Below, in pieces: positions 10,570 through 20,286 of a stretch of DNA of 64,000 nucleotides. Source of the stretch: Moringa oleifera (lineage: Eukaryota > Streptophyta > Magnoliopsida > Brassicales > Moringaceae). Both the position numbers and the translations under genes were made by a program. The DNA is taken from NCBI GenBank assembly GCA_021397835.1, contig JAJFZO010000609.1:1614501-1678500 (forward strand). The letters run 5' to 3'. The notes below the pieces were generated by a model. That model was not told the origin of the DNA, made no database searches, and saw only the letters and a program-made list of their open reading frames with translations. Every line of letters starts with the position of its first letter. Position 1 is the stretch's first letter.

Positions 10570-12521
10570 AAATCTTTGCATCTTCTCCAGAAACATCGCC
10601 AAATTAATTCATTCATTCGTTCTTCTTCTCCAATTACTCAAACATTTCTTCGATTCTTTAGGTAAGAAGTGCACACTGTGAGGACAGCTTCTCCAGGGTG
10701 TAGATGTGCAAACCAAACATTCAATCGGTCCTAGCCATTTACATTGAAGGGATTAAGAGTGTGCAGTGTTGCTTGCTTTTGGGTTCCATATCTCCTCCCC
10801 TTTTTCTGGTAAGTTATATCTTTTCTCCCGAAATATTATGCTCATCTTTTCTGTTAAAATGCAGAAATTATTGTTCCTTGATTTTTGGCTTTTAGTTTCA
10901 TTATTGTTAAGCTCAAATTCGGATGTGGTTGTCCTCCCATTGAGATTCTATATATATGCATGGTTTCATTTTCATCAAGATTTTAGATCTATTTTGAGGT
11001 TCAAAATATTTGTTTAGATCCAAGATTTAGATGTATGAGTTCCCGAATGTGGGATGAGAGTTTCGGATTTGGGTGAGAATAGTTTCAAATCTGGGATGGT
11101 GTTCTAGATTTAGGCTGATTGTTTCGAATCTTGGGGAGAGGAGTTCCAGATCTTGGTTGGAATTCTAGATCTAGGCTAAGTGTTTCAGATCATTGTGAGA
11201 GGGGTTCCAAATCTGGGATGGGGTTCCACATCTAGGCTGAGAGTTTCGGACCTGGGTGAAGGGTTCCAAAATGGGTTGGGGTTCCAGATTGGGTGAGGGG
11301 TGAGGGGTTCCAGATCTGGACTAGAGTTTCCAGATATGAGTGAGGGGTCTGGGGGTTCCAGGCCTGGCTGAGTGGTTCCAGATTTGGACTAAGGATTCTA
11401 GACCTAGGTGAGGGGTCTGAATTAATCTTTTGTTCCCAATTTATAATTACCTTTTTTTCTTTTTATTAGTATCAGCTTTTATGTTTTTTTGTTTTTTTCC
11501 AGCTATTGGCATGGCTCTTCTCCAGTAAATATGACCAAAAAGGAGCTTTGTGGACCTTGATTTAAGTTTGCTTCTCGAGAAATTTTTAATAGCAAGTGAA
11601 CTATCATGCAGCCTAAATTAGAGCATGAGATAAATCGTTATCTAAAGTAAAAGGCAAATGAAATACTCATGGTCTAATATTCAGTATTATGTTATAAATA
11701 AAGTATTGAGCAAATAATAGTATTGTATGTAACAATCAAGGAGGAAGAATCTGTAACTTTTTATATTTTTATTTTCAATTCATTTACTTTTTGTTTACAT
11801 ATAAATACAAAATTGCATCAATTGACTTGTTCTTATACAAATATTTTTCCAGTATATTGAGTAACTTCACACTATGACGTCGAAAAATCAAATGTCACCA
11901 TAAGAAAGAAAAAACATCCCAATCGGTATTATTTCTCATGAATAATGGTAGCATGAGAAAAAGTTTTTAATAATACAAAAGAAGTTTAGGATGAGATTTA
12001 AATTAATTATTATAATTATTGATTGTAACAAATTAAAACATTTCATAACTTATAAATTATAAAGATTTACAAATTTATCTAAAGACTTTATGTGAAATGA
12101 TGATTGGTTATTAGTTAAAATATTTTAATAATTTAATTTTATAAGATTTTATAATTATATTTGTATTTTTGTAATGATTATTAAAAATGAAATAGCAATA
12201 ATACTTACAATGATCATCATTAAATAAAAATAAATTTGTAATGATAGTGACCAAATTTGAAAAATTTGTTTCAATAGAGGAGATTATTATATGATCCTCA
12301 ATTTCTACATTGGTCATGTACTCGAAGAACTATAGTGATATGCTGTTGAATTTTTTATGAAATTAAATGAAGCATGATTTATCATGTGCTCCACATAAAT
12401 GTTGCATTTCTGAATGGTATAGGATCATCCTACCTGTAAAAATTGATTGACATGCATATATATATATATATATTGATAGATTCAAGTTAATGTGCTAACA
12501 TATGATGTGTTAAATATTAGA
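10570..12521. other. CACTA-1 upstream region of the transposase gene
   Basis: It holds the presumed promoter and leader of the transposase. A minisatellite lies at 11030-11420, the stretch 11600-12430 is very AT-rich, and a (TA)n run sits at 12453-12471. No coding homology is seen. A transcription start could not be chosen. Confidence 0.4.
11030..11420. repeat. minisatellite, GGTTCCAGATCTGGGYTGAG-type units
   Basis: About 15 degenerate units of some 22-30 bases share TTCCAGATCTGG / TTCTAGATCTAGGCTGA and a GAGGGG spacer. The central AGATCT palindrome is kept in many units. It lies upstream of the transposase within the element. Confidence 0.8.
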
Positions 12522-15500
12522 ATGGACAAGACTTGGATGTTCGCTGATAGAAGGTCAGATGAGTACGATATAGGTGTAACTAATTTCTTGGAATATGCCA
12601 TTCGAAATTCTGATAATCCTGAGCATGTTCGTTGTCCGTGCATTAAATTTGGTAATATGAAACGTCTGACTCCACGTGAGATACGAGATCATTTATTTGT
12701 TAATGGAGTTGATCGAAGTTACAATAATTGGATATGGCATGGGGAAACATGTCTTGATGGGTCTTCTACAAGTCGAAATGCTACAGCTAATAGGGAGGTC
12801 GTCCAAGAGGAGGAAGTTGATAACACTGTAGAGATGGTTCAAGATGCATTTGTAGAGTATAATGGTAATGCTAACCAGTTCATGAAGCTACTTAGTGATG
12901 CTGAGAAACCTTTGTATTCTGGATCATCAAAGTTCACGAAACTCTCTGCTCTAGTTAAACTTTACAATTTGAAGGCAAAGTACAATTGGTCTGACCAGAG
13001 CTTCAATGAACTTTTAAATTTGATATCTGAAATGTTGCCAGAGAATAATGAAATGCCTACATCTATGTATGATGCCAAAAAAACATTAAATGCATTAGGC
13101 ATGGAGTATCACAAGATACATGCATGTCCGAATGATTGCATATTATATCGAAAGGAGTTTGAAAATGAGATTCAGTGTCCAACTTGTGGTCTTTCTAGAT
13201 GGAAAATAATGAAGAACAGTAACAAGATACAGACCGGGGTGCCAGCTAAGGTGTTATGGTATTTTCCACCAATACTTAGGTTCAGAAGAATGTTTAGAAG
13301 CTTTGAAACATCGAAACATCTGACATGGCATTCAAGTCAAAAAGAAGTTGATGGCCAGTTGAGGCATCCGTCAGATACACCATCATGGAAAATAGTTGAC
13401 TATATGTGGCCAGAATTTGCAGTAGAACCAAGAAACTTAAGGCTTACTATTTCAGCTGATGGGATTAATCCTCATAGTACATTAAATAGTCGATATAGTT
13501 GTTGGCCAGTTGTTATGTTGACATATAATTTACCACCATGGTTAACAATGAAGAGAAAGTTTATGATGTTAACACTATTAATATCAGGCCCTAAACAACC
13601 TGGTAATGATATAGACATTTACTTGGCACCACTCATAGAAGACTTGCGGATATTGTGGGACACTGGTGTGGAAGTTTATGACGCGTACCAAAAAGAATCG
13701 TTCAACTTGAGAGCTATTTTGATGTGGACTATTAATGATTTTCCTGCTTATGGTAATTTATCTGGTTGTACAGTTAAAGGTTACAATGCTTGTCCTATCT
13801 GTGTTGAGAATACCAATGCAGTTCGTTTGCAGCACAGTAAGAAAATGTCATATATTGGACATAGAAGATTTTTACCACGACATCATCCTTATTGTAAACA
13901 GAAGAAAGCTTCTAATGGGAAACAAGAATTTAGAGTTGCTCCACAACCATTAACTGGTGAAGAGGTCTTCTCTAAGGTTCAAAGTTTATCAAATTCTTGG
14001 GGGAAGTCGAAAAAACAACATCAACGAAATAATGAAGATGTGATTTCACAATGTTGGAAGAAGAGATCAATTTTCTTTGACTTACCATACTGGAAGTCCT
14101 TACATGTCAGACATGTGCTTGATGTTATGCATATAGAAAAGAATGTATGTGATAGTCTTGTAGGCACATTGCTTAATATTGCGGGAAAATCAAAGGATGG
14201 GGTAGCAGCTAGAATGGATCTACAAGAAATGGGATTAAGGTATGAATTGGTACCATAACATCATAATAATCGTACATTTTTACCACCTGCATGCTATACA
14301 TTGTCGAGAGATGAAAAAAGGAGATTTTGTAAAGTGCTCAGTGAGATCAAGGTGCCAGATGGGTATTCTTCAAACATTAGAAATCTTGTTTCTATGGATG
14401 ACTTGAAGCTATATGGGTTAAAGTCGCATGATTGTCACACTTTAATGCAACAACTCTTACCTATTGCTCTACGAGCAGTGTTACCGAAACATGTCAGATA
14501 TGCTTTAATTAGACTTTGCATGTTCTTCAATTCGTTATGCCAAAAGGTGGTAGATATTTCTAAGTTGGATGACATCCAACGTGAACTTGTGACAACACTA
14601 TATGTACTGGAAAAGTACTTTCCTCCTAGTTTCTTTGATGTTATGGTTCATTTAACTGTTCACATAGTTAGAGAAGTAAAACTATGTGGTCCTGTATATT
14701 TGAGGTGGATGTACCCATTTGAAAGATACATGAAGGTGTTAAAGGGTTATGTTCGAAATCGTAACAGGCTTGAGGGATGTATCGCCGAATCATACATTGC
14801 AGAAGAGGCACTAGAATTTTGTGTAGATTATTTATCGAATATAGAATCTGTTGGGATTCCTGTAAGGAAGAATGTATTTGATTATTCAACTCAAAATGGA
14901 AGACCTTTAGCTGGTGGATGGATTGAACAAGTTTCCCATGATCTTCTTCAACAAGCCCATTTATATGTTTTAACGAATACAAGTGAAGTTCAGCCTTACA
15001 TAAGGTAATATTTATAACTCATTTATTATACCATATCAAAGACAATTTCAATTGTTTACATGAATTATTCTTATCATGCAGCGAGCACTTAAACCAGTTA
15101 ACTGTTGACAATCCCATGAAGTCAAAAAGACGAAAGTGGTTGCATGATGAGCATAATCGCACTTTCATCAATTGGTTGCGCACACGGGTAAGTATCTTTA
15201 CAAGTCCACCGTTAAGTTATATGTGTCCATAATGGTTGATCTAATACATTATTTATTGTAGGTTGGGTATCAACTTTCATCGTCTAATCATAATATCTCA
15301 GCAACTTTACAATGGATTGCTCATGGCCCTCAAGTCACAGTAATCAAGTATCCTGGATACATCATTAATGGTTGTCGTTTTTACACAAAAGAAAGGGACA
15401 ACTCAAGAGTGCACCAAAATAGTGGAGTCACTTTAATTGCTAATACCATGCAAATTTCGAGTGCAAAAGATAAAAATTCAGTATATGGTGACATGGTATT

Positions 15501-15894
15501 TTATGGGGTAATACAAGAGATATGGGAGCTGGATTACACTTTATTTAGAGTCCCAGTTTTTAAATGTGATTGGATTGAGAATAGTCATGGTGTTAAAATT
15601 GATGATCTAGGAGTTATTCTTGTTGATCTTAATCGGATTGGGCATAAAAATGATCAATTTATACTAGCGTCACAAGCGAGACAAGTATTTTATGTTGAAG
15701 ATCTAATCAATACAAAATGGTCCCTTGTAATGTCAACACCTCGAAAAGACTTTGATGAAGAAGATGATTTGGGTGACATTAGTCTGGATCATATGCCTTT
15801 TTGTAATAATTTACCATCCGTTGAACTCTTCGATCAAATAGACGACAATGCAGTTATATATACTAGGGAAGATGGTGAAGGAGTATGGGTTTGA
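12522..15894 (+). pseudogene. TNP2-type CACTA transposase, one in-frame stop
   Basis: The ATG at 12522 opens the N-terminal transposase-associated domain (MDKTWMFADRRSDEYD... WHGE, residues 1-74). Next is the Transposase_21/TNP2 core with cysteine pairs ACPNDC (about 201) and QCPTCG (about 218), and SADG with D313 as a candidate catalytic Asp. NDFPAYG (about 404), ACPICVEN (about 424) and HVLDVMHIEKNVCDSLVGTL (about 531) follow. Codon 579 is TAA (14256-14258), then RTFLPPACYTLS and a DUF4218 domain resume in the same frame. Splicing at 15004/15082 and 15187/15262 (GT-AG, phases fit) adds the DUF4216 domain and a stop at 15894, 1073 residues in all. TNP2 cuts the element at its CACTA ends in the nucleus. 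The N-terminal motif reads CPCIKFGN, where CACTA-2 has CPCIKCGN. Without readthrough the copy yields only 578 residues. Confidence 0.9.
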
Positions 15895-16053
15895 CTAATA
15901 TGATAGGTAATGTTAAACTTTGCATATGCCTTATATTTTATTTTTATTTTTTTGTTGAAGTAAGTTTTTACATGTTACTTTTCATTGCTTTTAACTTTAT
16001 ATGTTTTTATGAATATGTATTGTTAATTTGCTGGTATTTATCTTGCAGATTTA
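15895..16053 (+). promoter_or_regulatory. intercistronic intron between the two CACTA-1 genes
   Basis: After the transposase stop the sequence reads ATAG/GTAATG at 15905, and TTGCAG/ATTTAATGAG at 16048-16049, five bases before the second ATG. Both splice signals and the short leader are matched in CACTA-2 (donor near 31791, acceptor near 31662). This supports one pre-mRNA covering both genes, as for En/Spm tnpA/tnpD. Confidence 0.6.
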
Positions 16054-19000
16054 ATGAGTTCATTAGATCAACCTGATCATGCCTCACAGAAATGCAAAAA
16101 ACGAGGCATTACCACTATGCCTGATGTTATTAAGTGTAGATCAATGGGACAGAAGATATCAGTCCAATTAAATGAGAAAGAACAGCCAATCGGAAAGCAT
16201 GGTGCAACGATGAACAGCTATATTGGTGTCATTGTACGATATACAGTGCCTATTACACTTAACAATTGGCATGTTGTCCCAGAAGAGTTAAAGAATAAGA
16301 TTTGGGAAACAATTTCGGTACGTGTTATAAAATATGCAAGTGCTTACATTTAAAATTAAATTATATGCTCATGATTTGTTTTCATTGATTTATGTACATG
16401 TGTTTTATAGGGGACATATGACATTGATGTAACTTTGAAAAGGTATGTACTCCAATCTGCTGCACAAAAATGGAGGAGCTTCAAAAGCATTCTTATGAGG
16501 AAATACATCTTGCCTTTTATGGACGACCTAGAATACTTGAGGCTGCCACCAGCAGAATATAGAAGTTTCATAGATTTAGATGTTTGGCATGCATTTGTGA
16601 ACTCTTGCCTTTCAGAGGAGTTTCAGGTCATACATTAACTAAATATAGATGTTCATTTTTGAAACTTTCACTGAAGATTGATTATTTGTTTATATTATAG
16701 CGAAAGAGAATTATTGCAATAGAGAGAAGAAAGAAAAATATATATGATCATCGTCTTGCTCGAAAAGGATTTGCAGGGTTAGAGATCGAACTTGTAAGTC
16801 AATTAATTTTTGTTTTGGCACAAATTTTTTAACATGTGTTGGATCCATTTTGTTCACTTTAATTAACTACATCAAATGTTTTTGTATGATTGCTTGTAGA
16901 AGAAGTCATTGGGTACTGAGGAAGAAATTGATCATGCTACATTATGGAAAGCAGCAAGATGTAACAAACAAGGACGATACACAAATGAAGCGACCAAAGA
17001 GTGTGCTGAAAGGATTGTACGTATTTGATGAGTCTTTACTTTCATTTGATTTGTATTTATTCAAATGTCACATTCATGTAACAATTGCATTTTGACTTGT
17101 AGGATGAGTTAATGACACAGGAGAGTCAAGGTACATTTAAACCAGTACATGTGAATGATGTCCTCACAGAAGCTTTAGGCACACCTGAACATCCTGGTCG
17201 TGTTAGAGGTCAGGGATCTGGGGTAACTATAACCTCATATTTTGGGAAGATGAAAACATATATCGTACCAGTAAATGAAGTACCATATGATAAAGAAGGT
17301 TTTATGAACATGATGAAGTGGTTCTCGCAACATAAAGATGTTTTGGATGACATTGTGTTAGATAGAGTTACTACCCAACCGGACATCATTCAAATGCCAT
17401 TTCGTTCAAGTAGAGCTAGCAATAACATAGCTGGAATAGATGATAATGAAAAAAGTCCGACATCGCCTCCTGAACCTTCACCAGTTGGTCCGTCGAAGCC
17501 TATATCATGCAGTAGTAAGGTATGTCACGTGTTATATTTCTATTTAAGAAAAGAATTAAAGTTTTAAGACATTAAATTGTGCTTTGATTATTCATTGTAG
17601 TGTGTACAATGCGATTTGTACATTGATTCTTTGGAGGATATCGTGGCCCATGGATCAGTTTTCATAGATACTACTATGAATCAAACTATCCATGGGCATC
17701 CTCTGCTTGATGGAGATGTTAGGGTGATAGTGGATGTAGCTATTCGGGGCGATGCTCGTTTGCCTCGCCCAATAGTAGAGGCAGAAATTTTTACTGTGTT
17801 TGAAGCAGTTGGCACACATGTTGCTTGGCCACGAGATTGGGTCATCACACGTGACTGTGAGGTATTTTAAATCAAAAGTTGAAATTTTTCTAGTTTATTT
17901 ATTGGATATGACTTCTTAACTATTTTATTTTTAGTCAATGAATGGAGGAAAGATGCAAAAGTTGCAAGTTAGAAGAGCATCAACATTGGTGAAACAACCA
18001 TCATTGCAACAATTATCTTCTATTGGGTTGTCATTATCATTGAAGGTATTGCATGAGCATGTCACAAAGGTAATGGATCATGATGGAGTCATCACCATTC
18101 CTTTACAAAAAGAGGTATTTGCTAATGAGGGCTCCATATATGTGATGCGAGAAGATATAATACAATTTTGTCACATGGAAGAGATAAGCGTTACTATCAT
18201 TCAAGCTTACATTGTGTACGTGTTTTACTCTTTTATTAGTTTATTGATCTTACAATTATGTCATATTCATATTTACATATGTTTTTTATATTTTCAGTAA
18301 ACTTTACGAAGATTTGGTTGCACTGGACTTCAATCAAAATATTTTATTTGCTGATCCATCGATGGTATCAGTTGTGAGCGGTATAAAGATAGAAGATCAA
18401 GCTCGTCATATTGCAACTAGATTAGCTTAACCATGTGACAAAGGAGTAGTGATCTTCCCATATAACAGCGCGTAAGCATGAACTTAATTTTTTTAATTGC
18501 ATTAGTTAAATAACTAATAATTTAATTTGCTTAATAATTTAGGCATCATTGGATGTTGGTGATTGTTGAGCCGTGGGCGTTCATATATACAGTTTTTGAT
18601 CCTCTAGGGCGTGGTTCTCGCACTGAGTTAGACATGCTCATGTCCATGTGAGTTTAATTATTTTACACTTACATTAGTATATGTAATTACAATTTCAAGA
18701 TTAGTAACTTTTTTCTTTTTTTTTTAGCTCTTTTAGAATGTTTTTCGCAATTGACATGCCATCTGTTAGCCGACGGAATTGCCAAAGTATTGTTGCTAAG
18801 GTATTTATATTATGGACCGTATGTTATATTAAATTTTATTATCTTTAGTCATAAAATATAACATCTAAATTATGCTAATGCAGTGTCCACGTCAACCTTC
18901 TAACCATGAGTGCGGATATTATGTGATGAAATACATGAGGGATATCATTAACAGATATAACAATGATGCACCATACTCGAAAATAGTAAGTTTTTAAATA

Positions 19001-19171
19001 ATTTGTTTTTATAAAATGTTGTATATAATATTGAAATTATAATTGTACTAACTTTTATATTTTTTACATGTATAGCTAATGGATTTTGATACCTACAGTC
19101 AGTCTGAGCTTGATGATGTTAGACAAGAGTTGGGGCAATACATATGGAGCATTATATTAGGATTCAGGTAA
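16054..19171 (+). pseudogene. En/Spm-type DNA-binding protein fused to Ulp1-like (C48) protease, one in-frame stop
   Basis: Twelve exons with GT-AG borders and matching phases: 16054-16317, 16411-16626, 16701-16793, 16900-17016, 17103-17519, 17601-17861, 17935-18215, 18298-18471, 18543-18647, 18728-18800, 18884-18985, 19076-19171; total 733 codons. Residues about 50-300 match the plant En/Spm (Ptta) transposase family (NNWHVVPEELKNKIWETIS, then KRYVLQSAAQKWRSFKS, LGTPEHPGRVRGQGSG). A proline linker and a DUF8039-like domain (about 369-455, WPRDWVI) follow. The C-terminal Ulp1-like domain has H610 (AHHWML), D627 (VFDPLG), Q671 and C677 (ECGYYVMKYM). The H-D-Q-C spacing is almost that of yeast Ulp1. 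Codon 594 is TAA (18428-18430), just before the active site; CACTA-2 has GAT there. Such proteins may bind element ends and cleave SUMO-like conjugates, which is inference. The 160-bp gap to the transposase carries an intron. Confidence 0.85.
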
Positions 19172-19863
19172 AAGTGTAGGACTTATATTTTAAATTTTGG
19201 AATGCATTATATAGTAGTTAGGAATTGAAAGTATTTACTTTTTAACTTTTAATTTGTAAATTAATTTTCCTCTATGTGTTTCATACATAATTGGAAGGTC
19301 ACATAGATGAGAATTATGATTCATTATAGTTTCGAAATGGTAATCAATATATGTTATATTGAAGTGTATTATGATAAAAGAAATGATCATGAATGTACGC
19401 TACATTGAAGTAATGGTGGTGTCAAATTGTATTGAGGTATGGTGGTGGTGTAAGATTGCAATAAAGTGTGTGAATATTATTGAAGTGCTTTTTTTGTTTG
19501 AAAAGTGGTGGTGGTGTGTTATATTTTATTGAAGTGTGGTAGTACCATTAAAATCATTTGTGATGGTTTACTTTTTAATTATATGCAATATTTTTTATAT
19601 TTTTAAATTTTATTTTTAAGTAAATAGAAAAATGTGAAATCCTAAGAAAAAAATTTTGATTTTGAAAAAAAGTAATCAAATAATAATTAAAAATATGAAT
19701 TATAATTACAAAATTAAGATTATTGAAAATTAAATAATGATGTAATTTTAAATTATTATACGTTAAAAACAAAAATAAATTAAATAGTAATTTAAATTTC
19801 TAATTATTTATCAATTTGGTTTTTGTTTTTTTAAAAAATTAATAAATAAAAACTAATAGTTTT
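19172..19863. other. CACTA-1 3' untranslated and AT-rich spacer
   Basis: A GTGGTGGTGT-rich stretch (19410-19520) is followed by very AT-rich DNA before the right array. Nothing coding is seen. Confidence 0.4.
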
Positions 19864-20262
19864 ATTCACAGTTCTACAACTGTGAACAAAACTTTAATGA
19901 ACTGTGAACTAATGTAGTCTTTATTCACAGTTCTATAACTGTGAACAAAACGTTAATGAACTGTGAACTAATGTAGTCTTAGTTCACAGTTCTATAACTG
20001 TGAACAAAACGTTAATGAACTGTGAACTAAAGTAGTCTTTATTCACAGTTCTATAACTGTGAACAAAACGTTAATGAACTGTGAACTAAAATAGTTTTTA
20101 TTCACAGTTCTATAACTGTGAACAAAACATTAATGAACTGTGAACTAAATTCGTTTTATTCACAGTTTTAGAACTGTGAACTATTTTCACTGACTTTTGT
20201 TCACATCAACATAGTCCACAGTTTTACAACTGTGAACAAAAGCCATTAAAAGCCTGTGAATA
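19864..20262. repeat. CACTA-1 right subterminal array, units of about 61 bp
   Basis: Five to six tandem units each hold one palindrome TTCACAGTTCTATAACTGTGAA and one further AACTGTGAA box after a GTTAATG spacer. The loop is only a few bases, so each unit can form a tight hairpin. Units are nearly identical, unlike the left array, which suggests recent unequal exchange. Confidence 0.9.
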
Positions 20263-20286
20263 AAAGACTATTTTGTTGTAGTGAGT

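Larger units (their letters stand above)
9306..20283 (+). mobile_element. CACTA-1: complete CACTA (En/Spm) DNA transposon, 10,978 bp
   Basis: The left end is CACTACAAGAAAAATGGG and the right end is the inverse of CACTACAACAAAATAG, so the two 13-bp termini differ at one base. Both ends are flanked by AGT (9303-9305 and 20284-20286), the 3-bp target duplication of CACTA elements. Inside are arrays of TTCACAGTT...AACTGTGAA hairpins near both ends and two genes in the same direction: TNP2-like transposase (12522-15894) and an En/Spm-type protein with a Ulp1-like protease domain (16054-19171). The target was a minus-strand Copia RT sequence. The structure is intact but both genes carry a nonsense codon. 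Confidence 0.95.

Noticed and set aside
12111..12317. 68-codon minus-strand frame in CACTA-1
   Set aside because: Asn/Ile-rich translation of AT-rich spacer.
14301..15008. Treating the DUF4218 part as an independent gene with its own start
   Set aside because: It is in the same frame as the upstream core and the only barrier is one TAA; its first residues lie in the middle of a conserved TNP2 motif.
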